A stretch of 36,448 nt of DNA from RFQD01 sp049314515 (GTDB lineage Bacteria; Actinomycetota; Actinomycetes; Actinomycetales; Microbacteriaceae). The notes below the pieces were generated by a model. That model was not told the origin of the DNA, searched no databases, and worked only from the letters and a program-made list of their open reading frames with translations. This document shows positions 23,212 through 31,696 of this stretch, in pieces. The stretch's first letter is position 1. Each line of letters opens with the position of its first letter. The stretch lies in NCBI GenBank assembly GCA_049314515.1, contig JBMOEY010000003.1, forward strand, positions 1-36,448, in the 5' to 3' direction. The position numbers and the translations under genes are program-made.

Positions 23212-24804
23212 ATGAACCAATTGTGGCAACGACTGCTTGCGACGACTCCTGCCCAGGCATGGGCCGGACTCGTCCGATTTTGGCGTCGTTCCCTCCAGTT
23301 TCGAACCGTGTTGATCTCGCTTGGTTTGACCACATTGGCCATCATCAGTGTCGGAATTTACATGTCGGTCTCGATTAGTAATGACCTCTTCTCGTCGCGA
23401 TTGACACAAGTGCTCAACGAGTCGCAGCGCGCACAAGCCGCCGCGCAGCGGGTTCTCGACACGTCCGAGGCGACAGACCGCATTGGTGCTCAATCCGTCA
23501 TGAATGCGGCTCGAATCGCGATTCGAGACGCCACATCATCGCCGTACATAGCGGTTTTCCGCGTGCCGGGCCAAGATTCGAGCGTTCTCGCCCCCCAGGA
23601 TTTTTCTAGCCCCGAACTGACGGGCGACGTTATCACGACGACGCTCCGGAGTGACGTGCAAACGGATTCGTCGGCGCAGTTCTGGCAATCCGTCGCTCTG
23701 AATGCGTCCGCCAATCGCGTTCCGGGCGTGGTCGTCGGCTCACAACTGTCGCTCCCCGGCGGCGGAAACTATGAGCTCTATATCGGATACGACTTTTCTC
23801 AGGCCGAATCGACGCTCGCGTTCGTCCAATCCGTGTTGTGGTTTGCCGGTGTCGTGCTCTTGGTTCTCTCGGGAATGGTTGCGTTCTTCGTTGCACGATT
23901 GTTAGTGCGTCCCATTCAGGTCGCGGCGGAGACGAGCGAGCGATTGTCGCAAGGGGATCTCGATGTACGTATCCCAGAGACCGGTGAGGACGTCATGTCG
24001 ACCCTGTCACGAAGCTTCAACAGCATGGCCAACAGCATGCAGCGGCAGCTCACGGAGCTCGCCGACTTGTCGTCGATTCAGCAACGATTCGTCGCGGATG
24101 TGTCACACGAGTTGCGCACGCCGCTCACCACAATTCGCTTGGCGAGTGACCACCTCTACCGACACCGAGAGGAGCTGACGCGCGACAACCGACGCTCGGC
24201 GGAGCTTCTGCAAGCACAGCTCGACCGGTTCGAGAGCCTGCTGTCGGATCTTCTCGAAATCAGTCGGTATGACGCGCGCACCATTGAACTTGAAACTGAG
24301 CCCACGAACGTGGCGGTACTCGCGTCAGATGTTGTCGGTCTCATGATGTCGCTCGCTGTCGAGAACAAATGCGAAATCACGGTTGCCTCGCCCGGTGGGC
24401 ACTTCGATATTGAGGTCGACCCGCGACGAATTCGTCGCGTGCTGATAAACCTCATCGGAAACGCCATCGAGCACGGCGCTGGCTCAGCCATTGACGTTCG
24501 AATTGACAGCTCGCCCACGGCGGTTGCCGTCTCTGTTCGCGATTACGGTCACGGGATGACGCCCGAGCAGGCGACACAGGTGTTCGGGCGTTTCTGGCGC
24601 GCAGACTCCGCGCGGAAGCGCACGATTGGTGGCACGGGCTTGGGTCTCGCTATTTCGCTCGAAGATGCCCGCGTGCACGGTGGACGAATCGATGTGTGGG
24701 CACAAGAAAATGCGGGAGCAAACTTCGTTCTGACACTGCCGCGCAAGTCAGATGTTGAAATCGGCGAGCTGCCCATTGACCCGCGAGAAAGGTTTGACTC
24801 GTGA
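23212..24804 (+). CDS. mtrB: Sensor histidine kinase MtrB
   Basis: A 530-residue membrane kinase: helix 1 (about 31-52), an extracytoplasmic sensor domain (about 53-200), helix 2 (about 204-228), a HAMP linker containing RLLVRPIQVAAETSERLSQG, the H-box DVSHELRTPL with phosphorylated H299, and a HATPase domain with N-box NLIGNAIEHG, DYGHGM, FWRAD and GGTGLGLAI. It phosphorylates MtrA and in mycobacteria is held in check by LpqB. It begins 15 bases after mtrA and its stop overlaps the lpqB start by 4 bases. Confidence 0.96.
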   Translation: MNQLWQRLLATTPAQAWAGLVRFWRRSLQFRTVLISLGLTTLAIISVGIYMSVSISNDLFSSRLTQVLNESQRAQAAAQRVLDTSEATDRIGAQSVMNAARIAIRDATSSPYIAVFRVPGQDSSVLAPQDFSSPELTGDVITTTLRSDVQTDSSAQFWQSVALNASANRVPGVVVGSQLSLPGGGNYELYIGYDFSQAESTLAFVQSVLWFAGVVLLVLSGMVAFFVARLLVRPIQVAAETSERLSQGDLDVRIPETGEDVMSTLSRSFNSMANSMQRQLTELADLSSIQQRFVADVSHELRTPLTTIRLASDHLYRHREELTRDNRRSAELLQAQLDRFESLLSDLLEISRYDARTIELETEPTNVAVLASDVVGLMMSLAVENKCEITVASPGGHFDIEVDPRRIRRVLINLIGNAIEHGAGSAIDVRIDSSPTAVAVSVRDYGHGMTPEQATQVFGRFWRADSARKRTIGGTGLGLAISLEDARVHGGRIDVWAQENAGANFVLTLPRKSDVEIGELPIDPRERFDS

Positions 24805-26492
24805 ACTCACGGCTGAGGTTGGTGGCCGGGTCAATGGCGGTCGCGGGTGTGTTGGCGCTCTGCGCATGCTCGGGCATCCCGACGAGCGGGGCCGTGCAAC
24901 GCAGTGATGTTACCGTCGAACCACCGGCTGCCGACATTGAGTTTTTACCCGCATCCCCTGTGCCCGGGGCGAGTCCCGAGCAAATCTTGCGAGGTTTCAT
25001 TGACGCCGCGTCGAGCCCACAGAACGATTATGCGGTGGCTCGTGAATTCTTATCACCGACGCTGAGTACAGATTGGAAGCCGAACGCACGCGTTATTGTC
25101 GATGGCGGTTCACGTGACTACGTTGTCACGAGCGACGGAACCATCACGCTCGTTACACAATCGCAGGCCGTCGTGGATGAGCGCGGCGATTACTCCGAAC
25201 GCGATATCCCTGACCGTGTCTCGTTGACCTATTCCTTTGTGCAAGAAAACGGGGAATGGCGAATCGCGTCGGCGCCGGAGGGTGTCCTGTTGGAGCGGTA
25301 CACGTTCGACCAAATCTTTGGTCAACACGCTCTGTATTTTTTTGACCCAACGTTCACCTTGCTTGTGCCGGACGTGCGGTATTTTCCGTCGCGCGCCTCG
25401 ACCCCGACTCGAATCATGAAAGCCCTTCTCGCGGGCCCCTCGCCATGGCTCGCCAGCTCTGGGGCCGTCGTGACGGCGTTTCCGGAGGACACGCAGCTCG
25501 TCGCAGAAACCGTTCCCATCACCGGCACGTCGGCCAGCGTTGACATCACGGGTAACGCACTGAACTCAACCTTGGAGCAGAAGCGTCTCATGCTTCGACA
25601 AGCGGCCGCCAGCCTGTCCTCTCTGAGTTCAATTTTCACGGTGCAGTTGTCGATCGCCGGAGTTCCGCAAGACATCTCCGCGCAATCGGAGAATGTGCAG
25701 AAGGGTTACCCTCAGGTGAATGCGCGCCCTCTCGTCATAGCCGACACAAAGTTTGGCTTCCTCGCTCCGTCGGGGGTCATCGAAGAGATTCCCGAAATCA
25801 GTCCGGTCGTTTCGACCTTCACTCCGTGGTCGGCGGCGTACTCCGACGTTCACAACGCAGCCGCGTTGAATGTGGATGAGGGCGTCATGCTCGTGCGGTC
25901 AACGGGCAGTGCCACCCTCATTGACGCTCGCAGTGATCTCGCCCCCGCGGTTTTTGACTATTACGGCTTTGTCTGGTCAGTGCCGCGAGACAAACCGCGT
26001 GACTTACTGGCGACAACGACCAGCGGGGTCAAACGATTGGTCGAAAACGTCTGGCCTGCCGACGGCCGCGTCGTGTCGGTGTCGATTTCGCGGGATGGTG
26101 CGCGTATTGCGGCACTGCTGGAAACGGGTGGGGTTACCAAACTTTTGGTTTCCGGTATTTCGCGGGATGGTCAAAACGGGCCGGTTGCCGTCGGCGAGCC
26201 CCTCATACTGTCGGTCAAGGCGGGGAACTCGACTTCGGCAGTGTGGGTCGATCCGCTGACGGTGGGTGTGCTGACCACCCTGGGTGACGGAAGATCCGCA
26301 CTCTCGCTGAACACGATCGGTGGCGGGGTTCGACCGATCACGCCGTCGTCTTCGGGAGTCTCGCTCTCCGCCGGAAACAGTGTGAGTGAGGTGTACATGC
26401 GCTCCGCTGAGAACGAGCTCTTTAGCTACCGCGGGTCGGGCACGTGGCCGATGGTCGCTCGTAACGTGCAAGTACAAGTTCAGGTGCAGTAG
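24801..26492 (+). CDS. lpqB: Lipoprotein LpqB, MtrB accessory protein
   Basis: A 563-residue lipoprotein. The N-terminus has a charged start, a hydrophobic run and the lipobox LCAC (C23 as the lipidated residue). It is followed by a GerMN-like domain (about 180-300, with FPEDTQLVAETV) and a C-terminal beta-propeller-like region (about 310-560). In Mycobacterium LpqB interacts with the sensor part of MtrB and affects cell-wall stress signalling. The start is a GTG overlapping the mtrB stop (GTGA). The protein ends in an odd VQVQVQVQ tail encoded by a short near-repeat at about 26467-26489. Confidence 0.93.
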   Translation: MNSRLRLVAGSMAVAGVLALCACSGIPTSGAVQRSDVTVEPPAADIEFLPASPVPGASPEQILRGFIDAASSPQNDYAVAREFLSPTLSTDWKPNARVIVDGGSRDYVVTSDGTITLVTQSQAVVDERGDYSERDIPDRVSLTYSFVQENGEWRIASAPEGVLLERYTFDQIFGQHALYFFDPTFTLLVPDVRYFPSRASTPTRIMKALLAGPSPWLASSGAVVTAFPEDTQLVAETVPITGTSASVDITGNALNSTLEQKRLMLRQAAASLSSLSSIFTVQLSIAGVPQDISAQSENVQKGYPQVNARPLVIADTKFGFLAPSGVIEEIPEISPVVSTFTPWSAAYSDVHNAAALNVDEGVMLVRSTGSATLIDARSDLAPAVFDYYGFVWSVPRDKPRDLLATTTSGVKRLVENVWPADGRVVSVSISRDGARIAALLETGGVTKLLVSGISRDGQNGPVAVGEPLILSVKAGNSTSAVWVDPLTVGVLTTLGDGRSALSLNTIGGGVRPITPSSSGVSLSAGNSVSEVYMRSAENELFSYRGSGTWPMVARNVQVQVQVQ

Positions 26493-26562
26493 CACGCGCA
26501 TCCTGTCCACAGTCAATGCGGATGCGCTCACGCTGCGGCCGCGCTCACGCAACCCTGAGGGC

Positions 26563-27291
26563 ATGCAACTTCGGGATGGTCTGCGCAACGTGTTGCGGGA
26601 GACGCGAGTTTTCGTGTTTCCGTGCGAGTGCGCCGGATGCGGTGTCGCCGACGTTGCGCTGTGCGCATCCTGCGCGGAGGAGCTTCGCGCGCAACCTCAA
26701 ATTGTTCCGACTCAACACGTGGCGGCACCGGGTTTTGGTCCCGTGATGTCGGGCGGTGATTACGGTGAAACGTTCGCTCGGGTACTGCATGCCATCAAAG
26801 ATGGCGGCCGCGCAGAACTCGCGCGCGCTTTCGCACCGCGGTTGGTTGATTCCCTGCGCGCATTTGAAATCCGTCACGACGTCGAACTCGTCACCGGACG
26901 AGCCGCGGGTGCGAGCACGATTACGAGCCCGCGGCTCGTCGCGCCACCGTCCTCTCGCGCCAATCGCCAGTCGCGAGGCTTCGAACCGCTTGAACTCGTC
27001 GCGCGTCACGCGCGCGTCACGCTGTGGCAGCCGCTCGTTTCCGTGCGACGTCGCGCTGATCAGGCGCAGCTCGGACTCGTGGCGCGCGCGGACAACATGC
27101 TCCAGAGCATGTCCGTGCGGTCGCGTGTGGCGGGCGTATCCGTCGTTCTTGTCGATGACCTGATGACCACGGGCGCAACGTTGACCGAGATGGCTCGTGC
27201 CTTGAATGACGCGGGTGCACACGTGCGAGGTGCCGTTGTGTTGGCCCACGCTCTGCGGAGGTGGCCGACCTCGCACCCGCGGGAGCTGTGA
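26563..27291 (+). CDS. ComF-family phosphoribosyltransferase-like protein
   Basis: A 242-residue ComF homologue. An N-terminal four-cysteine zinc finger is visible (CECAGC 21-26 and CASC 34-37), followed by a type I phosphoribosyltransferase fold whose PRPP loop is VVLVDDLMTTGAT (194-206), and NRQSRGFEPLELVAR, which matches the NRaqrGFNQa region of the family. ComF proteins assist DNA uptake in competent bacteria; in non-competent actinobacteria the role is unclear. The ATG at 26563 has only GAGGG close upstream; the frame is open further upstream but overlaps lpqB. It follows lpqB by 70 bases, in conserved order before hpf and secA. Confidence 0.86.
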   Translation: MQLRDGLRNVLRETRVFVFPCECAGCGVADVALCASCAEELRAQPQIVPTQHVAAPGFGPVMSGGDYGETFARVLHAIKDGGRAELARAFAPRLVDSLRAFEIRHDVELVTGRAAGASTITSPRLVAPPSSRANRQSRGFEPLELVARHARVTLWQPLVSVRRRADQAQLGLVARADNMLQSMSVRSRVAGVSVVLVDDLMTTGATLTEMARALNDAGAHVRGAVVLAHALRRWPTSHPREL

Positions 27292-27306
27292 ATTCGAAAT
27301 CAACTC

Positions 27307-27335
27307 GTGACAGCCTCCGCCGACAGGACTATGTT
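27307..27335 (+). promoter_or_regulatory. Promoter for hpf (GTGACA, 17 bases, TATGTT)
   Basis: GTGACA (27307-27312) and TATGTT (27330-27335) are 17 bases apart, with a start expected near 27342 and a leader of about 70 bases. The leader contains AGGCG...CGCCT, a five-base stem near 27345-27365. Together these suggest that hpf has its own promoter. Confidence 0.5.
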
Positions 27336-27410
27336 TCAGGCAAGGAGGCGTGAAAGAAACCGCCTGAACCCCAGTGGGTGGCACGCCGCAAGCGAAGGAG
27401 GCCACGCGCC

Positions 27411-28061
27411 ATGAAGCTCAACATTGTTGCGCGTCACATTGAGATCACCGACCGGTTTCACAATTACGTGTCAGAGAAACTCGACAAGGTGGAGCAGCTC
27501 TCTGACAAGGCGCTTAAACTCGATGTCACGGTGAGCCGTCATCACGCGGGGAAAGGGCTCGTGGGCGGTGACCGGGTGGAACTCACGTTGGTTGGGCGAG
27601 GGCCAGTGATTCGTGCGGAATCCGATGGCGAAGACAAATATGCGGCATTCGATTTGGCTCTCGGCCGACTGATTGAACGTTTGCGCCGTGCCAAAGATAA
27701 GAAGAAGGTTCATCGCGGGGGCGCTCATCACCTCACATCGTTGCATGAGGCGTCGGCAGACGGGTTTGCGGGACTCGACGTGACCCCGGCCTCAACGCAG
27801 GCGCTGGGCATCGACACGGGCGCGCATGAAAACCCGCACGATGACGATGATTACTCGCCGATTTTGATACGCCAGAAGGTGTTTTCTGCGGCCCCGATGA
27901 CTCTTGACGACGCCCTCTACAACATGGAGGCCGTCGGCCACGATTTTTACCTCTACATCGACTCCGAGACAGGTCGACCGAGCGTGGTTTATCGCCGCAA
28001 AGGTTGGCATTACGGCGTCATCGGCATCGATTCCAAAGCCGTCGCTCAAAAAGCGAGCTAG
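27411..28061 (+). CDS. hpf: Ribosome hibernation-promoting factor, long form
   Basis: A 216-residue long HPF. The N-terminal S30AE/YfiA domain (1-100) begins MKLNIVARHIEITDRFHNYV. A linker with Asp/His-rich residues (about 100-150) leads to the C-terminal dimerisation domain (about 155-212, PMTLDDALYNMEAVGHDFYLYI then VVYRRKGWHYGVI). The long form pairs two 70S ribosomes as inactive 100S particles in stationary phase. AAGGAGG lies 9 bases before the ATG at 27411, the strongest Shine-Dalgarno in the window; this decides the start against an in-frame GTG at 27378. Confidence 0.96.
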   Translation: MKLNIVARHIEITDRFHNYVSEKLDKVEQLSDKALKLDVTVSRHHAGKGLVGGDRVELTLVGRGPVIRAESDGEDKYAAFDLALGRLIERLRRAKDKKKVHRGGAHHLTSLHEASADGFAGLDVTPASTQALGIDTGAHENPHDDDDYSPILIRQKVFSAAPMTLDDALYNMEAVGHDFYLYIDSETGRPSVVYRRKGWHYGVIGIDSKAVAQKAS

Positions 28062-28134
28062 TCGCCTTCGCACCGCGCGCGTGTGCCCGTGCTGTAGCGG
28101 TGATTCAGATTTCTTGCCCGCGCAAACGGGTAGC

Positions 28135-28194
28135 ATGGAGGGCGATTCGATCATTAGGTTCCGAATCGCCCGTCCGGCTTGTTTTGGCCGGTGA
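28135..28194 (+). other. Short ORF and hairpins in the secA leader
   Basis: The hpf-secA gap (28062-28219) contains GGGCGATTCG (28140-28149) paired with CGAATCGCCC (28162-28171), a perfect 10-bp stem with a 12-base loop. It is followed at once by CCGGC (28174-28178) and GCCGG (28187-28191). A 19-codon ORF starts at ATG 28135, spans both stems and stops at 28194, 25 bases before secA. TAGCAT (28131-28136) might be a -10. The hairpins could end the hpf transcript, or attenuate secA; the ORF has no good ribosome binding site and may be chance. Confidence 0.4.
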
Positions 28195-28219
28195 TAATCC
28201 CCTTTAGGAGATCAGGCAC

Positions 28220-31036
28220 GTGGCCAACATTCTCGACAAAGTCCTCCGCATCGGTGAGGGTCGCACGCTCCGCAAACTGGAAAGCTACGCGCGAGCCATC
28301 AACGCGCTCGAAGAGGGCTTTACGCACCTGACCGACGAAGAACTTCGTGGTGAGACGGCCGAGTTCCGCGAACGTTTTGCCGAAGGTGAAACGCTCGACC
28401 ACATGCTTCCTGAGGCCTTCGCGGCCGTTCGGGAAGCGGCTCGCCGCACCATCGGTTTGCGTCACTTCGATGTGCAGCTTATGGGTGGCGCCGCTTTGCA
28501 CCTCGGCAATATCTCCGAGATGAAGACCGGTGAGGGTAAGACGCTGGTGGCAACGCTCGCGGCGTACCTCAACGCCATTGCAGGCCGTGGGGTTCACGTC
28601 ATCACCGTGAATGACTACTTGGCGAGCTACCAGGGCGAGCTGATGGGTCGCGTCTACCGCGCACTCGGCATGACGACCGGCGTGATTCTCACGGGCCAGA
28701 CCCCGGAACAGCGCCGTGAGCAGTACATGTCCGACATTACCTACGGCACCAACAACGAATTTGGTTTCGACTACCTTCGCGACAACATGGCGTGGCAGGC
28801 GTCGGATCGCGTGCAGCGCGGACACTACTTCGCCATCGTCGACGAGGTCGACTCGATTCTCATCGACGAAGCGCGCACCCCGCTCATCATTTCCGGGCCG
28901 TCTTCGGGCGAGGCAAACCGCTGGTTCGGCGAGTTTGCGAACATCGCGAAGACCCTGGTCGAAGGCGAAGACTATGAGGTCGACGAGAAGAAGCGCACCG
29001 TCGGTGTGCTCGAGCCGGGCATCCAGAAGGTCGAAGACTACCTCGGCATCGACAACCTCTACGAGTCGGCGAACACCCCACTCATCTCGTTTTTGAACAA
29101 CTCGATCAAGGCGATGGCGCTCTTCAAGCGCGACAAAGACTACGTCGTGATGAACGGCGAGGTGCTCATCGTCGACGAACACACCGGTCGTATTCTTGCC
29201 GGCCGTCGTTACAACGAGGGTATTCACCAGGCCATCGAGGCCAAGGAGGGCGTGGAGGTCAAGGCGGAGAATCAGACTCTCGCGACCGTGACCCTGCAGA
29301 ACTACTTCCGCATGTACGAGAAGCTCTCGGGTATGACCGGTACGGCCGAAACCGAGGCTGGCGAGTTCATGAGCACGTACAAGATCGGCGTCGTTCCGAT
29401 TCCGACCAACCGGCCCATGATTCGTAAGGACAACTCGGACGTTGTCTACAAGAACGAGGTCGTCAAGTTCGAGATGGTCGCTCGCGACATCGCCGAGCGT
29501 CACGCACTCGGTCAGCCCGTCTTGGTGGGTACCACGAGCGTCGAGAAGAGCGAGTACCTGTCGAAACTGCTCGCTAAGCAGGGAATTCGTCACGAAGTGC
29601 TCAACGCGAAGAACCACGCACGTGAAGCCGCCATCGTTGCGCAAGCCGGTCGCTTCGGTGCCGTGACGGTCGCCACCAACATGGCCGGACGTGGTACCGA
29701 CATCATGCTCGGTGGCAACGCTGAGTTCCTTGCCGTTTCTGAACTGGCCGCTGCCGGGCTCAACCCCGCCGAGACGCCCGAAGAGTACGAAGCGGCGTGG
29801 ACGCCCACGTTCGAGCGTGTGAAGCAGCAGGTTGCTGAAGAAGCCGCTCGTGTGACGGCCGTTGGTGGACTGTACGTTCTTGGCACCGAGCGCCACGAGT
29901 CGCGTCGTATCGATAATCAGCTGCGTGGTCGTGCGGGTCGCCAGGGTGACCCCGGTGAAAGCCGCTTCTACCTCTCGCTGACCGACGACCTCATGCGCCT
30001 GTTCAACTCGGGTGCGGCTGAGGCGATCATGTCGCGGAGCAACATCCCTGACGACACAGCAATCGAATCCGCACTGGTCAGCCGTGCGATTCGCTCGGCT
30101 CAGTCGCAGGTCGAGGCGCGTAATGCTGAGATTCGCAAGAACGTGCTCAAGTATGACGACGTGTTGAACCGTCAGCGCGAGGCGATTTACGCCGACCGCG
30201 CTCACATTCTCGAGGGCGATGACCTGCGCGACCGCATCCAAATCTTCTTGACCGACGTCATCAACGACGTCATCAACGAGCACGCGGGTGTGGGCAACGG
30301 TGACGACTGGGACTTCGACGCACTCTGGGCCGAGCTCAAGACCATCTACCCGATCTCAATCACAATCGACGAGGTCATCGCGGAGGCCGGTGCCAAGGGT
30401 CGCGTCAACCGCGACTTTGTCGCTCGCGAGGTGCTCTCGGATGCCCGTATCGCGTACGACCGTCGCGAGCAGATGATCGGCGAGGCCGCCATGCGCGAAC
30501 TCGAGCGTCGTGTGGTGTTGTCAGTTGTTGACCGTCGCTGGCGCGACCACCTTTATGAGATGGACTACCTGAAAGACGGCATCGGTCTGCGTGCGATGGC
30601 ACAGCGCGATCCGCTCATCGAGTACCAGCGCGAGGGCTTTGCTCTGTACCAGGGCATGATGGGCTCGATCAAGTCTGAGTCGGTTGGCTTCTTGTACAAC
30701 CTCGAGGTTGAGGTACAGCAGGCTCCGGGCGACCCGGCTCACCCGAGTGTGGCTGCCAAGGGTCTTGCTCGCGATGAGGCGACCAGCAACCTGAGCTACT
30801 CGGCGCCGAGCGCTGACGGCAGTGTCGAGGTGCGTAACCAACGCGGTCAGGTTGAGGCAGCTGCCACTCGTGCGGCTCAGCGTCAGCAGGAGCGCGCCGC
30901 AGCTGCGGCGACTGGTCAGCCGGCGCCTGCGCAGGCGGCTCCGGCCGCCGGTCGCGGTGCCTTCGGCCAGCCGACTTCCGCTGGGGATGCGCCGATCAAC
31001 CGTGCGCAGCGTCGGGCTCAGGAAAAGGGTCGCTAG
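28220..31036 (+). CDS. secA: Preprotein translocase ATPase SecA (SecA1)
   Basis: The 938-residue motor that drives unfolded proteins through SecYEG. Visible in order: GTG start with AGGAG 9 bases upstream; Walker A MKTGEGKT (101-108); TVNDYLASYQGELM; YGTNNEFGFDYLRDNM; Walker B DEVDS (208-212); the preprotein cross-linking domain; NBD2 with TNMAGRGTDIMLGG and GRAGRQGDPGES; and the helical scaffold/wing region with SRSNIPDDTAIES and KYDDVLNRQR. The tail (about 860-938) is Ala/Gln/Pro-rich and ends in a basic NRAQRRAQEKGR; it lacks the Cys-rich zinc-binding SecB-contact motif, as is usual for actinobacterial SecA1. The gene ends 2 bases from the convergent Rv3235-family gene. Confidence 0.98.
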   Translation: MANILDKVLRIGEGRTLRKLESYARAINALEEGFTHLTDEELRGETAEFRERFAEGETLDHMLPEAFAAVREAARRTIGLRHFDVQLMGGAALHLGNISEMKTGEGKTLVATLAAYLNAIAGRGVHVITVNDYLASYQGELMGRVYRALGMTTGVILTGQTPEQRREQYMSDITYGTNNEFGFDYLRDNMAWQASDRVQRGHYFAIVDEVDSILIDEARTPLIISGPSSGEANRWFGEFANIAKTLVEGEDYEVDEKKRTVGVLEPGIQKVEDYLGIDNLYESANTPLISFLNNSIKAMALFKRDKDYVVMNGEVLIVDEHTGRILAGRRYNEGIHQAIEAKEGVEVKAENQTLATVTLQNYFRMYEKLSGMTGTAETEAGEFMSTYKIGVVPIPTNRPMIRKDNSDVVYKNEVVKFEMVARDIAERHALGQPVLVGTTSVEKSEYLSKLLAKQGIRHEVLNAKNHAREAAIVAQAGRFGAVTVATNMAGRGTDIMLGGNAEFLAVSELAAAGLNPAETPEEYEAAWTPTFERVKQQVAEEAARVTAVGGLYVLGTERHESRRIDNQLRGRAGRQGDPGESRFYLSLTDDLMRLFNSGAAEAIMSRSNIPDDTAIESALVSRAIRSAQSQVEARNAEIRKNVLKYDDVLNRQREAIYADRAHILEGDDLRDRIQIFLTDVINDVINEHAGVGNGDDWDFDALWAELKTIYPISITIDEVIAEAGAKGRVNRDFVAREVLSDARIAYDRREQMIGEAAMRELERRVVLSVVDRRWRDHLYEMDYLKDGIGLRAMAQRDPLIEYQREGFALYQGMMGSIKSESVGFLYNLEVEVQQAPGDPAHPSVAAKGLARDEATSNLSYSAPSADGSVEVRNQRGQVEAAATRAAQRQQERAAAAATGQPAPAQAAPAAGRGAFGQPTSAGDAPINRAQRRAQEKGR

Positions 31037-31038
31037 AC

Positions 31039-31518
31039 CTAGAGCACGTGTATAGCGGTTGCCCGCCAGCGACCGTCCAAGCCTTCCAGACGAATCGCGA
31101 CGGAGCGCGAACGTGCTTTACCGTGAAGCACGACGCAGCATTCTGCTACACCGTCCGCGGGTTGGCACACCGTTGTCGAACCGATGGAAAACGCAGGTCG
31201 ATGCGCGGGGATTTTCTTCAAAGCCCGTGCCCGCGCTGCGACGTGAACGCGAGTCAACAGTACGCGATGGACCTCATCAGTCACCCATCTCGCGATTTGT
31301 TCCAGGTCACGCGCCCCCGAAAGAATTTCGAGAACACATCGGGCCAGATTTTCTGCCAGCACCTTCGGATCGGGAAGTGATTTCGAGGACGTTGGTTGAG
31401 GTCCAAAAAAGTCTTCTTCGATGAAGTCTGCTTTTCGTGTGTTGACCCGTTGCCGAGATGAATCGTTTCCTGCGGCGCCGGGTAGCGATCGGGAAGCTGT
31501 GGAGTGGAGCGCCGACAT
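31039..31518 (-). CDS. Rv3235-family protein (DUF6459)
   Basis: A 159-residue protein whose C-terminal half has the family pattern: ARCVLEILSGARDLEQIARWVTDEV, then VCQPADGVAECCVVLHGKARSRSVAIRLEGLDGRWRATAIHVL. The N-terminal 60 residues are polar and variable. Function unknown; its place directly after secA and facing it is conserved in Actinobacteria. The fold may be a small alpha-beta (NTF2-like) domain, but that is my inference. ATG at 31518 is preferred because AGAGGAAG lies about 9 bases upstream; the frame could extend back to 31614 but without support. Confidence 0.82.
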   Translation of the reverse strand: MSALHSTASRSLPGAAGNDSSRQRVNTRKADFIEEDFFGPQPTSSKSLPDPKVLAENLARCVLEILSGARDLEQIARWVTDEVHRVLLTRVHVAARARALKKIPAHRPAFSIGSTTVCQPADGVAECCVVLHGKARSRSVAIRLEGLDGRWRATAIHVL

Positions 31519-31696
31519 AGCTGTCTTCCTCTCAAGGTTGAAAACGTGTGTGCTTCTCGCGCAGAGTGCTCTCGGAAAGATTGCTACGCGATGTGCGTAG
31601 GTATAAAAACACAATTGAGTAGACTAAAAGTCTATTTTCAGCACTTCTGTGGATAACTCCGGCAGATTCACAGGTTCGACTTCATAACGTGTCGCC
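31519..31696. promoter_or_regulatory. AT-rich divergent control region with a symmetric TAGACT pair and a DnaA-box match
   Basis: This 178-base gap between divergent genes is clearly richer in A and T than its surroundings. It holds TAGACT-AAA-AGTCTA (31620-31634), which reads TAGACT on both strands, and TGTGGATAA (31648-31656), a perfect TTATCCACA DnaA-box consensus on the - strand. It also holds a TATAAAAAC run (31602-31610) and TAACGT (31685-31690) exactly 6 bases before the next ATG. I see no gene here. Confidence 0.6.
31685..31690 (+). promoter_or_regulatory. Possible -10 for a leaderless transcript of the 212-aa gene
   Basis: TAACGT, then GTCGCC, then ATG at 31697. No Shine-Dalgarno lies in between. 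No -35 is recognisable at 17-19 bases upstream. Confidence 0.42.

Noticed and set aside
28154..30283. A 709-codon open frame on the - strand opposite secA
   Set aside because: It lies wholly antisense to an unmistakable SecA. Its repetitive Val/Asp/Arg-rich translation is what high-GC third positions produce in the antisense frame, and it has no family resemblance.
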